Below, one piece after another: positions 16,805 through 24,196 of a stretch of 39,193 nt of DNA. The notes under the pieces are model-generated. The model was given only the letters and a program-made list of their open reading frames with translations, ran no database searches and had not been told where the DNA came from. Position 1 is the stretch's first letter. The number at the start of each line of letters is the position of its first letter. Source of the DNA: Chloroflexota bacterium (GTDB taxonomy: Bacteria; Chloroflexota; Dehalococcoidia; Lucifugimonadales; Lucifugimonadaceae); NCBI GenBank assembly GCA_013204545.1, contig JABMNN010000078.1, positions 1-39,193 on the forward strand, in the 5' to 3' direction. Both the position numbers and the translations under genes were made by a program.

Positions 16805-17395
16805 CTATCCGGTGTAAGTTCCCTTGAACGCTATCTCACTTACAGATTTACGGTCGTTGGCGAAGTTTTGCCTGACCATTCGAGGGTGGATATCGTCGTC
16901 TGTCCCGGGTACGCCAACTGAGATCGCACAAATCGTCTCAAATATCTCTCTCGAAACGCCGGCGACATCGTAGGCAGCATTTAGGTCAATTCCGCCCATA
17001 GCACGGGTGTTTAACCCCATTCGATTCGCCTGAAGTGCGAGCGACATCCATGCTGCACCAGTATCGAATTGTGCGGTGCGAATTTTCTTTCCTTCGGCAT
17101 CAACGATTCGAGCAAAGACAAGAATCATCATCGATGACTTGGGTGCCCATAGCGCGTTGTTTTCGTTCAGTAAAGCATTGAATCGATCCCGATCGGGTCC
17201 GTCAGTCGCGTAAACAAACACCCACGGTTGTCGGTTGCTCGCAGACGGCGCCCAATGTGCTGCCTCGAAAAGTGACGCGATTTGACCATCGGATAGTGCT
17301 GCTTCGGTGAACGCTTTTGATGACCAACGTTCGACAAACATCGGTTCAACAGATGCTTCAGTTTTTCGTGAATTTTTCTGATTTTTTATAACCAT
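16805..17395 (-). CDS. Nitroreductase-family flavoprotein
   Basis: The 196-residue protein matches the FMN-dependent nitroreductase fold. It has an N-terminal region with ERWSSKAFTEAALS, then the FMN-binding segment LFEAAHWAPSASNRQPWVFVYA, a middle region with DTGAAWMSLALQANRMGLNTRAMGG (read in two parts) and a C-terminal ISVGVPGTDDD strand. Such enzymes reduce nitro compounds, quinones or activated double bonds using NAD(P)H. I use the ATG at 17395; a TTG lies immediately before it. It is convergent with the broken SDR gene with a gap of 13 bases. The substrate cannot be assigned. Confidence 0.88.
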   Translation of the reverse strand: MVIKNQKNSRKTEASVEPMFVERWSSKAFTEAALSDGQIASLFEAAHWAPSASNRQPWVFVYATDGPDRDRFNALLNENNALWAPKSSMMILVFARIVDAEGKKIRTAQFDTGAAWMSLALQANRMGLNTRAMGGIDLNAAYDVAGVSREIFETICAISVGVPGTDDDIHPRMVRQNFANDRKSVSEIAFKGTYTG

Positions 17396-17484
17396 CAATG
17401 TTCCTATCCTTACATTTACTGCGCCTGTGTGCGGATATTAGATGTAGCGGGACTCGTATTAGGTACTGCGGAATTTTCTGCAAA

Positions 17485-18105
17485 CTATTGGGTTAGATTT
17501 CGAATCTCGGTTGAAGAGAGATCAGCCCGAAACTGCGACTCGGTCAGTTCTGTAAACATGCCTCGGAATCGCTTGGGAATCTCAAATTCAACGTCATGGA
17601 TTCCTCGAAACTGGTTTTCTCCGTCGACTCTACCCGCAACGATGAATCGACAGCCGTTTTCGTGAATCATATCGAGCGAATTTTCGATTGAGGAGTGCAT
17701 CCCCACGACATGATCGGGATAGTAACGCTTGTCCATCAAACGGATGTACGTGTCGAAGCCAATCACGAATGTCGAACCTAGAAGGATAGATGATTTTTCG
17801 GTAAATCGAGGAGATCTGGTGATTATTAACGCATATCCATCGGACGCTATTCTTGTCACTCGATCCTCAAGCTCAAGTCGCGGCAACATCGGTTTGTCCA
17901 CGTTCAGGATCGATATCTCGAAGAACGCAGGTCTATCGACTATTTTCGCCGCCGCCGCGAGCATGCGACGGTGACCATTATGAAGTGGATTGAACGACCC
18001 AGCCAGCACCAACGGGCGATCTGGGAGAGACTCGCTCATTTGACCGTCTGGCGAAATTACCAGCGCACCAATTTCTTCTGAATAAAGTCGATCAATCGAA
18101 TTCAT
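17485..18105 (-). CDS. Nucleotidyltransferase (NMNAT/cytidylyltransferase-like)
   Basis: This 206-residue protein has the HxGH-type nucleotidyltransferase signature LAGSFNPLHNGHRRML (H42, H45) and a C-terminal LSSTEIR resembling the ISSTxIR motif. It therefore should transfer AMP or CMP to a phosphorylated small molecule, as NMN or phosphopantetheine adenylyltransferases do. The ATG at 18105 lies inside the 3' end of the CinA-like gene (14-base overlap), indicating translational coupling. In some organisms these two domains occur fused in one protein, so here they appear as split partners. The true substrate is unknown; an NMN-type nucleotide is one option. Confidence 0.82.
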   Translation of the reverse strand: MNSIDRLYSEEIGALVISPDGQMSESLPDRPLVLAGSFNPLHNGHRRMLAAAAKIVDRPAFFEISILNVDKPMLPRLELEDRVTRIASDGYALIITRSPRFTEKSSILLGSTFVIGFDTYIRLMDKRYYPDHVVGMHSSIENSLDMIHENGCRFIVAGRVDGENQFRGIHDVEFEIPKRFRGMFTELTESQFRADLSSTEIRNLTQ

Positions 18106-18631
18106 CGAATCGTTCCGTTTCAAGAACATGTAGATCCAGCCGCTCTTCGATTTCCGACGCCGCTGCAATTGAATTCAGCACTATAGCCGAAACGATCGTA
18201 TCCTCATCCCCACGAGTCCGAGCCTGCTTGTCGAACCAGATCGACGTCCCGCCGGAGTGAACACCATTCGTCCAAGCGATGTGGGCCCGATCTTCTCCAC
18301 GACGCACTCTATCTGTTGCGATCGCCGCGGTACATCCCACCCCAAATAAAGGCTCGTCGCCTTCGTCACCCTGAGCGAGATATCTAGCGCGTTTCAGCGC
18401 TGACTCAGCCATCAATTTCGCCTCTTGAGCGGAAACATGCTGATCGGTAGGAGCACCAACAAATTCTTCAAGAGCGAGCCGAGAATAAGGAACCTGTACG
18501 TCGAATATAGTTCGGGAAGTTCCAGGTTCAGCGAACAATTCACTTATTGCCTGAATTCCTGAGCCCGTGATGGCGATGCAGCCACGTCCGGGCACGCTAT
18601 GGAGTTTTTTAGCCATTTCCTGTGGAGTCAT
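18092..18631 (-). CDS. CinA C-terminal-like (nicotinamide-nucleotide amidase-like) protein
   Basis: The 179-residue protein resembles the CinA C-terminal/PncC fold, but in the variant usually joined to a nucleotidyltransferase. It shows GCIAITGSGIQAISELF, EPGTSRTIFDVQVPYSRLAL, VGCTAAIATDRVRRGEDRAHIAW and a C-terminal acidic end. Canonical PncC proteins deamidate NMN; the conserved serine region differs here, so activity is uncertain. The ATG overlaps the nitrilase stop by one base (TAATG), with GGAGGAG upstream as ribosome site, so I prefer it to the TTG at 18646. It sits in the middle of a three-gene operon. Confidence 0.78.
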   Translation of the reverse strand: MTPQEMAKKLHSVPGRGCIAITGSGIQAISELFAEPGTSRTIFDVQVPYSRLALEEFVGAPTDQHVSAQEAKLMAESALKRARYLAQGDEGDEPLFGVGCTAAIATDRVRRGEDRAHIAWTNGVHSGGTSIWFDKQARTRGDEDTIVSAIVLNSIAAASEIEERLDLHVLETERFDEFD

Positions 18632-19470
18632 TACTTGCTCCTCCAAGCATCATAAATCTCGGGTCGCCTGAAATGCCTGAAGAAAGTTTCGGGAACGTGG
18701 CGAGCTTGTTCCAATTCTGCTGAATCAAGTTTGGCGATAATGATCTCTTCGGCAGAGCCGCTTTTCGATTGAGCCATCAATTTGCCAATGGGATTGCAAA
18801 CGAACGTGACGCCTGAGAAATTGTGGCCCGCTTTGTTATCGCCAACTTGATTACAGATCGCGGTGAACACTGTGTTGTCATAGGCCCTCGCTGGAACATA
18901 ACGTTCCCAACGGGCCTGTTTATCGGGAGCCGATTCGGGGCCTCCCGATGCGTGCGGCATGAAGATCAGTTCGGCACCTTTATCGGCGAGTTCGGTCGAA
19001 ACTTCAGGGAAATGAGTGTCGTAACAAATCTCGATTCCGAAGCGAATTTTTGGATGATTGAATATGGGGAGATCATCGTCGTGTCGCCATGTGCCGATCT
19101 CAGTTGTCGGGACGTGTGTCTTGCGGTACTTGCCTTCGATTCCGTTTGGTGAAATAACTAGCTGGGTGTTGTAAACGATGCCGGATAAATCCCGTTCGAA
19201 AAGACCCACGAGGAACCAAATACCGTGGCGCTTACCGATCGCTTCAAGCGAAGTGGTCGTTTCGCTTGGGATTTCGACCGTCGGGGGGATGCGTATGCCA
19301 TTAGCCGGTTCGCCGTTGCGTTCGCTGGTGTTGTAGCCACTAACCGATAGTTCAGGGAAGCAAGCAATATCTACACCCTGCCCGACCGCGTCGCCAAGCA
19401 ATCGATCTATCGAAGCAAGATTACCCTCTATGTCGCCCACCACAGAAGTCATCTGTATCGCCGCTATCAT
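18631..19470 (-). CDS. Carbon-nitrogen hydrolase (nitrilase superfamily)
   Basis: The 279-residue protein carries the Glu-Lys-Cys triad of the nitrilase superfamily: E40 in ACFPELSVSGY, K117 in GKYRKTHVP and C149 in IEICYDTHFPE. These enzymes hydrolyse amides, nitriles or N-carbamoyl compounds through a thioester intermediate. I start at the ATG at 19470 (MIAAIQMTSVVGDIEGN), with AGGA upstream, rather than the GTG at 19494. It leads an operon with the CinA-like and nucleotidyltransferase genes, so its substrate may be an amide nucleotide or NAD-related amide, but this is inference. The divergent gene upstream is a malate/lactate dehydrogenase. Confidence 0.92.
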   Translation of the reverse strand: MIAAIQMTSVVGDIEGNLASIDRLLGDAVGQGVDIACFPELSVSGYNTSERNGEPANGIRIPPTVEIPSETTTSLEAIGKRHGIWFLVGLFERDLSGIVYNTQLVISPNGIEGKYRKTHVPTTEIGTWRHDDDLPIFNHPKIRFGIEICYDTHFPEVSTELADKGAELIFMPHASGGPESAPDKQARWERYVPARAYDNTVFTAICNQVGDNKAGHNFSGVTFVCNPIGKLMAQSKSGSAEEIIIAKLDSAELEQARHVPETFFRHFRRPEIYDAWRSK

Positions 19471-19706
19471 TACGTCCTGCAAGGTTTGCTCCACTTAAGT
19501 TGCCACGTTCATATTCAAGCTGAATCGTACATGACATATAAGGCCACGAATAACCAATATCTCAACGCGTTCGATTCAGTCATCCAATCTCAATTCCTCA
19601 TTTACGCCTCTCAGTTTCAGGCGTAGTGTTTGCCGCACGCGGCAGAGATCGAGTCCAGCGACGTGGTAGAAATTGCTGCCGAAAGACAGAGGAACAGCCC
19701 CAAACC

Positions 19707-20783
19707 ATGCTCGAACATTTCCATGTTGCTAAAGAAGATGAAGTCCGGATCATGCCGGACGCTCTCCGAAAAACCGTCAACGAACTCTTTCTGAAGATCG
19801 GATTCTCCGAACAAGACGCGTGGCAATCGACCGATGTGCTGCTGTTGTCCGACACACGAGGCGTTGACACACACGGCGTTTCGAACATGATGCGGCGTTA
19901 CATTTCAGGTGTGGCTGAAGGCTTCATTAACCCTACGCCAAAGTGGACAATCACTCGAGAAACAGCAACCACTGCAAATGTCGATTGTGATCGAGGACTT
20001 GGCATCGCTGTCATCCCGCAGGTCATGAAATTGGCTATTGAAAAAGCTCGCGAAACCGGCATCGGTGCGATCACCATGGGCAACGGTCGACACGCCGGAA
20101 TGATCGCCTATCACGCCATGATGGCACTACCGCACGACATGATCGGATACGCCATCACGGCTGGTGGTCAAAGCATGCCACCTACGTTCGGTGCCGAGCC
20201 TCGACTTGCCCCAAATCCGCACGCATGGGCGGTTCCGGGCGATAAAGAGCCGCCGTTCGTTCTGGACATTTCGTCATCATCGGTCGCAGCCAACAAGATC
20301 GAACTACTCAGACGAATGAAATCACTGACCATTCCGGGAATCATGGCCGAGGCTGACGGCACTCCGATCATGGATGAACGGGAGATTCCGCCCGACAATA
20401 TCGTACTTCCGAACGGGGCGACACGGGAACTTGGTTCGCACAAGGGCTACGGTCTGAGCGCAGTCGCTCAGATTTTTGCAGGAATCCTTTCTGATGGTGC
20501 TTTCGGTCCATACGAGGGCGGTCACATGTCGCACTTTGTGGCCGCTTACTCAATTGAAGCGTTCACCGACGTTCAGCGTTTCAAGGAATCGATGGACGAT
20601 TTTATGAAGTACTTGCGAGAGACTCCGCCAGCACCCGGGCATGATCGAGTCTACTACGCAGGACTACCTGAGCATGAGGAGTCGATAGATCGCCACGAAC
20701 GAGGCATCCCCCTCCATCACGAAGTAGTCGAATGGTTCGATTCCGCAACTGAGGAATTTAATCTAACCCCTCTAGAACGATAG
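19707..20783 (+). CDS. Malate/L-lactate dehydrogenase (Ldh2 family), copy 1
   Basis: This 358-residue NAD(P)-dependent oxidoreductase of the Ldh2/MDH type II family interconverts 2-hydroxy and 2-oxo acids. It is unrelated to classical Rossmann MDH. Landmarks are DTRGVDTHGVSNMM, a serine/asparagine-rich region NGRHAGMIAYHA near the active site, AEPRLAPNPHAWAVP, FVLDISSSSVAANKI, ELGSHKGYGLSAV and the C-terminal VYYAGLPEHEE. I start at the ATG at 19707 because the next gene begins with the same residues (MLEHFHV). A tandem paralogue follows after 14 bases. Members include ureidoglycolate, sulfolactate and diketogulonate reductases, so the substrate is open. Confidence 0.9.
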   Translation: MLEHFHVAKEDEVRIMPDALRKTVNELFLKIGFSEQDAWQSTDVLLLSDTRGVDTHGVSNMMRRYISGVAEGFINPTPKWTITRETATTANVDCDRGLGIAVIPQVMKLAIEKARETGIGAITMGNGRHAGMIAYHAMMALPHDMIGYAITAGGQSMPPTFGAEPRLAPNPHAWAVPGDKEPPFVLDISSSSVAANKIELLRRMKSLTIPGIMAEADGTPIMDEREIPPDNIVLPNGATRELGSHKGYGLSAVAQIFAGILSDGAFGPYEGGHMSHFVAAYSIEAFTDVQRFKESMDDFMKYLRETPPAPGHDRVYYAGLPEHEESIDRHERGIPLHHEVVEWFDSATEEFNLTPLER

Positions 20784-20797
20784 GAAACTGAATCTAA

Positions 20798-21880
20798 ATG
20801 CTTGAACACTTTCACGTTCCAGAAAAAGATCGAGTCATGATCCATCATCAGGATCTACTCAAGACCACATCCGACATTTTCGAGGCTATGGGCATGCCAT
20901 ATGAGGATGCCGAATTAGCAGCTGACGCTCTAGTAACCGCTGATAGACGAGGTTGCGAAACTCATGGAGTTTCAAACATGCTTCGGGCGTACGTGCAGGC
21001 GTTTTCGAAAGGCAATATCAACCCAACGCCCAAATGGAAAATCACTCGCGAGACATCCGCTGTAGCGACTATCGATGCCGACAAAGGGCACGGCTTGGTG
21101 ATTTGTCCTCGAGCCATGGATATCGCTATCGAGAAGGCGAAAAAGGTCGGCATCGGTGCTGTGACGATTCACAACAGCACACACGCTGGGATGATGGCAT
21201 ACCACGCAATGAGGGCGATGCCGCACGACATGATTGGCTATGCGATCACCGGCGGTGGAGCAGTTATGGTCCCGACCTACGGAGCCGAACCCCGAGTCGG
21301 TGCTGTTCCGCACGCATGGGCAGTTCCAGCGAACAAGATGCCACCGTTCGTCTTGGATATTTCGTCATCATCGGTCGCAGCCAACAAAATCAACTTACTT
21401 AGGCGTACTGGTGCTCCCCTGCTACCAGGTTTGTTGGCTGATGAAGATGGCACTCCGCTCATGGAAGTAGGGCCAGTTCCAGATGTGACACGACTGTTGC
21501 CATGGGGTTCTACCCGAGATCTTGGTTCCCACAAGGGCTACGGAATGGCGGTGATTGGGCAGGTGTTCTCTGGAATTCTATCGGCAGGACTCTTCGGCAT
21601 CAGCAACCCGCCAGGCAACGGTTCACAATTCGTTGCAGCATTCAGCATCGATGCATTCCGCGATGTGGCCGACTTTAAGAACTCTATGGATGAGTTCCTG
21701 ACGTACTTGGCGAGTACTCCGCCGGCGCGGGGTCATTATCGGGTCTATTACGCAGGTCTTCCCGAGCACGAAGAAACCGAAATCCGCGACAAGGACGGTA
21801 TTCCACTCCACCGCGAAGTAGTCGAATGGTTCGATACAACGACCGACAAACTCAAGTTGGACCGCTTAGGACGTACTTAG
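20798..21880 (+). CDS. Malate/L-lactate dehydrogenase (Ldh2 family), copy 2
   Basis: This 360-residue paralogue of the gene before it shares motifs along its length: MLEHFHVPEKDRV, ADRRGCETHGVSNML, NINPTPKWKITRE, PFVLDISSSSVAANKI, DLGSHKGYGMAV and HREVVEWFDTTTDKL. Differences cluster in the region after KINLLRR and around LLPWGSTRDL, so the two copies may prefer different 2-hydroxy acids. Both share a short transcript with a gap of 14 bases. A weak hairpin (CCCTTCT with AGAAGGG, 21894-21910) follows, without a clear T run. Confidence 0.9.
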   Translation: MLEHFHVPEKDRVMIHHQDLLKTTSDIFEAMGMPYEDAELAADALVTADRRGCETHGVSNMLRAYVQAFSKGNINPTPKWKITRETSAVATIDADKGHGLVICPRAMDIAIEKAKKVGIGAVTIHNSTHAGMMAYHAMRAMPHDMIGYAITGGGAVMVPTYGAEPRVGAVPHAWAVPANKMPPFVLDISSSSVAANKINLLRRTGAPLLPGLLADEDGTPLMEVGPVPDVTRLLPWGSTRDLGSHKGYGMAVIGQVFSGILSAGLFGISNPPGNGSQFVAAFSIDAFRDVADFKNSMDEFLTYLASTPPARGHYRVYYAGLPEHEETEIRDKDGIPLHREVVEWFDTTTDKLKLDRLGRT

Positions 21881-21944
21881 GACACGACTCCTCCCCTTCT
21901 CTAAGAAGGGATAGGCAATATCGAATTCGAAGAAATCACAAACT

Positions 21945-22289
21945 CTAAATAGCAGCGTGCTCTAGCTCCGCTAGATCTGTGTCATTATCGTCCAGTTCGT
22001 CAAGTTCATCGTCCTCGCCATCATCGTAAAAGTCGGTGTCGTCGTACTCATCGTCAGCAAGTGCGACCGGCTGTAACTGTGGGGCCACAACGATATCTTC
22101 ATCGAGAGTCATCGGCTCGTCTATGGAACCGTTCGATCGAATCGATCGTGAGTTGATCGTGTAGCCGCAAGTTAGACAACTGAGGAATGATCCAAAGTTG
22201 TCGGAACCAAGTTCGACAGTTCCATCTTTACACCGCAGGCAGGATTTGAAATACAGCACTGATACGTCTCCGTTTGTCACGGCGGACAC
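21945..22289 (-). CDS. Zinc-ribbon protein with acidic tail
   Basis: I do not recognise a named family. The 114-residue protein has two CxxC pairs, SCLRCKDG and SCLTCGYT, about 20 residues apart, which fits a single zinc ribbon. The C-terminal half is very acidic, with many Asp and Glu in DDEYDDTDFYDDGEDDELDEL. Such a ribbon plus acidic tail resembles transcription- or translation-associated small proteins, but no partner is evident here. The start is a GTG at 22289; a second GTG three codons later is possible. It lies between the dehydrogenase pair and the MBL gene, on the opposite strand. Confidence 0.7.
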   Translation of the reverse strand: MSAVTNGDVSVLYFKSCLRCKDGTVELGSDNFGSFLSCLTCGYTINSRSIRSNGSIDEPMTLDEDIVVAPQLQPVALADDEYDDTDFYDDGEDDELDELDDNDTDLAELEHAAI

Positions 22290-22551
22290 CGTGGCTAGCT
22301 CGATCCTTCAAACGGATCGGACGGGCGACATCCTATCCGGTAACGGCTAATTCTTCTCTATTGCTGTTTCTACGAGTTTTGACGAATTTATTAAAACCAG
22401 TTGCAGCAAAACTCCAAATCCCGTCGTTCCGTCCCTCATATTCCAAGTGTTCATTGCTGGGGCAAGAATACCCTTTCTGGAAGGATCATTTGATCTCTAA
22501 CACAGTCGACCCGCCCACAAATCGACCACAGAAACTCGGAGGCACTATCGA

Positions 22552-23415
22552 ATGGCAAGGCTCTATGTTCTCGGAGCGGGTACACCAACCCCAACCCCAA
22601 CTCGATTTGGCTCAGCGTACGTTCTCGAAATCGAGGGCGAGAAGATCATGTTCGATTGCGGCCCTGCAACAACGCACAAACTTGTGCAAGCCGGGCTCTG
22701 GCCAACCGACATCGACTATATTTTCTTCACTCACCACCACTTCGATCACGATATCGACTATCCGTGCTTCCTTTTGACGCGATTCGATCAGTCGATCGGA
22801 AAAGAGAACCAGCTTCAGGTGTTTGGCCCAACTCTCACTGAAAAAATCACCGAGGGGGTAATCGGCGAAAACGGAATCTTCTCGCACGACTGGAAAGCAC
22901 GTATCTATCACCCGCTCTCTCAAAAGGTCTACGTAAACCGTGGCGGAGTACTTCCGCGCCGAGCGCCTAAGGTCAAGGCTCGCGACGTTGGGGTTGGAAC
23001 AGTTCACACTGCCAAAAACTGGGAAGTGACTTCTGCGAACGCCGAGCATGTGCAGCCGTATCTCGATTCGCTGGCTTATCGCATCGAAACAAGGTCAGGT
23101 AAATCGGTAGTGTTCACTGGCGATACCCAGCCGTGTCAGTCGGTCATCGATTTGGCAAAGGGTGCAGACGTGATGCTCTGCATGTGCTGGGACGATCAAG
23201 AGTGCATGGATGTCGATGGTGAGGCTCCGGGACAGTGTGGCACGATGGGTGCAGCGCGGATGGCTGAAGAGGCCGGAGTGAAGAAGTTGATCCTTGTGCA
23301 CATGGGTGCTCACATTGCTTCACACGGCCCGCTAGAAAAAGGACTTGGCGACATTCGAGAGGTCTACAGCGGTCAAGTCATCTACTCCGAAGAGCTAATG
23401 GCGATCGACATTTAG
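22552..23415 (+). CDS. Metallo-beta-lactamase-fold hydrolase (RNase Z-like group)
   Basis: The 287-residue protein shows the dinuclear metal motif THHHFDHD (H61, H63, D65, H66), an N-terminal strand with GAGTPTPTPTRFG and YVLEIEGEKIMFDCGP, a GDTQP strand supplying the bridging Asp, and a C-terminal HMGAH histidine. This layout is that of RNase Z-like and related hydrolases. The RNase Z exosite is not evident, so a small-molecule ester or phosphodiester hydrolase is more likely. It starts at an ATG following a purine run (ATCGA) and is followed by the damaged region. Confidence 0.88.
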   Translation: MARLYVLGAGTPTPTPTRFGSAYVLEIEGEKIMFDCGPATTHKLVQAGLWPTDIDYIFFTHHHFDHDIDYPCFLLTRFDQSIGKENQLQVFGPTLTEKITEGVIGENGIFSHDWKARIYHPLSQKVYVNRGGVLPRRAPKVKARDVGVGTVHTAKNWEVTSANAEHVQPYLDSLAYRIETRSGKSVVFTGDTQPCQSVIDLAKGADVMLCMCWDDQECMDVDGEAPGQCGTMGAARMAEEAGVKKLILVHMGAHIASHGPLEKGLGDIREVYSGQVIYSEELMAIDI

Positions 23416-23444
23416 AAGTCGGTGGTTCGTTTTCGTAATGGATA

Positions 23445-23665
23445 GTGAGTTCAGCACTTGGTTCCTGCGGAATTGTTCACCTCCTCGGAACCGCTATGTT
23501 CTTCGGAATACTCAGTTCGTCAGTGCACCGTGGTATGCTCAATGGTTCTGTCGAAGCTACCGGGTTCTTCGCATTGAAGGTCGGTGGCATAACTGCGATG
23601 GGTCCGTAATAGTTCACGTCATCTTCGGACTTGTTGTCGGTGGGCTCTACGAGTCTTTCTCGTAG
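23445..23665 (+). pseudogene. Small integral membrane protein, frameshifted remnant
   Basis: From the GTG at 23445 one frame reads MSSALGSCGIVHLLGTAMFF and GILSSSVHRGMLNGSVEATG, continuing FFALKVGGITAMG. It then hits TAA TAG at 23607-23612. A frame shift at about 23604-23606 gives VIVHVIFGLVVGGLYESFS and a normal TAG. The two pieces together look like the last two helices of a small multi-helix membrane protein (similar in pattern to DUF6789/DUF1440-type proteins). The first part of such a protein is missing, so the gene may also be 5'-truncated. Family identity is uncertain; the frame break is clear. Confidence 0.6.
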
Positions 23666-23690
23666 CCTCAAGCTAATCATCCGATGAGTG

Positions 23691-23729
23691 AAAAGCCCCG
23701 GTTCCCAGCGATAAGGAATCGGGGCTTTT
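23691..23729. terminator. Bidirectional intrinsic terminator
   Basis: AAAAGCCCCGGTTCC (23691-23705) pairs with GGAATCGGGGCTTTT (23715-23729) with one G-U pair and a 9-base loop. The ends supply T runs in both directions. It separates the plus-strand MBL/membrane-remnant genes from the minus-strand genes beyond. Confidence 0.85.
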
Positions 23730-23778
23730 CAGTTTGGTTGTTTCGACTCCGGCTCACGACCGTGAGTTAGGAGTGGCT

Positions 23779-24072
23779 TCAGGTACCGTGCCCGTAGAGT
23801 TGCGCTCTAACGGACAACCACTTGAAGAACAAGAACTTCTTTTGATCAATTAACACTGCAGCAGCTTTTGACGCAAGGTTCTTCGAGATGAGTATCTCGA
23901 CACCTTTGTCTCTGACAATTTGATATGCCGATTTGTTGGCTTTCTTGGCGTAAGTGTCGACCGACACCGAGGCGTGACCGCCTCAACCGAGCCCTGCAAG
24001 ATAATCGAGAGCGACCGGTCGTTCACGTCTGTCTAGGTAATCTCGAGCCGCATCTGTAATCAGAAGTTGCAT
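23779..24072 (-). pseudogene. 97-codon gene with in-frame UGA; function unknown
   Basis: From the ATG at 24072 the frame reads MQLLITDAARDYLDRR, then ERPVALDYLAGLG, TGA at 23983-23985 (codon 30), then GGHASVSVDTYAKK and a further 54 residues to TAA. The second part ends with a lysine-rich, hydrophobic stretch (FLFFKWLSVRAQLYGHGT). The continuous protein-like character on both sides of the TGA indicates one gene. I do not recognise the family. The TGA could come from a Gly, Arg, Trp or Cys codon, or, less likely, encode selenocysteine (see findings). It lies upstream of the bidirectional terminator. Confidence 0.6.
23954..23967 (-). promoter_or_regulatory. Small hairpin downstream of the in-frame UGA (SECIS-like geometry)
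   Basis: On the minus strand GTGTC and GACAC form a 5-bp stem around the loop GGTC; the loop begins 20 bases after the UGA. Bacterial SECIS elements have an apical loop with an early G at about 16-37 bases from UGA. The stem is short, so this is weak evidence. Confidence 0.2.
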
Positions 24073-24196
24073 TTTCACTCTTCGAATCAAACTTATCTAA
24101 GCAAAAGTAAAGCCATCGAACCACTGCCGTACACCAGTGTGGTTCGATGCTATCAACTGTCAAATCGATTCTCACATTGCCACTGTCTAACAGCCG

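Noticed and set aside
21894-21910. Terminator after the second dehydrogenase
   Set aside because: The 7-bp stem has no T run on either side, so it is recorded only in the gene entry.
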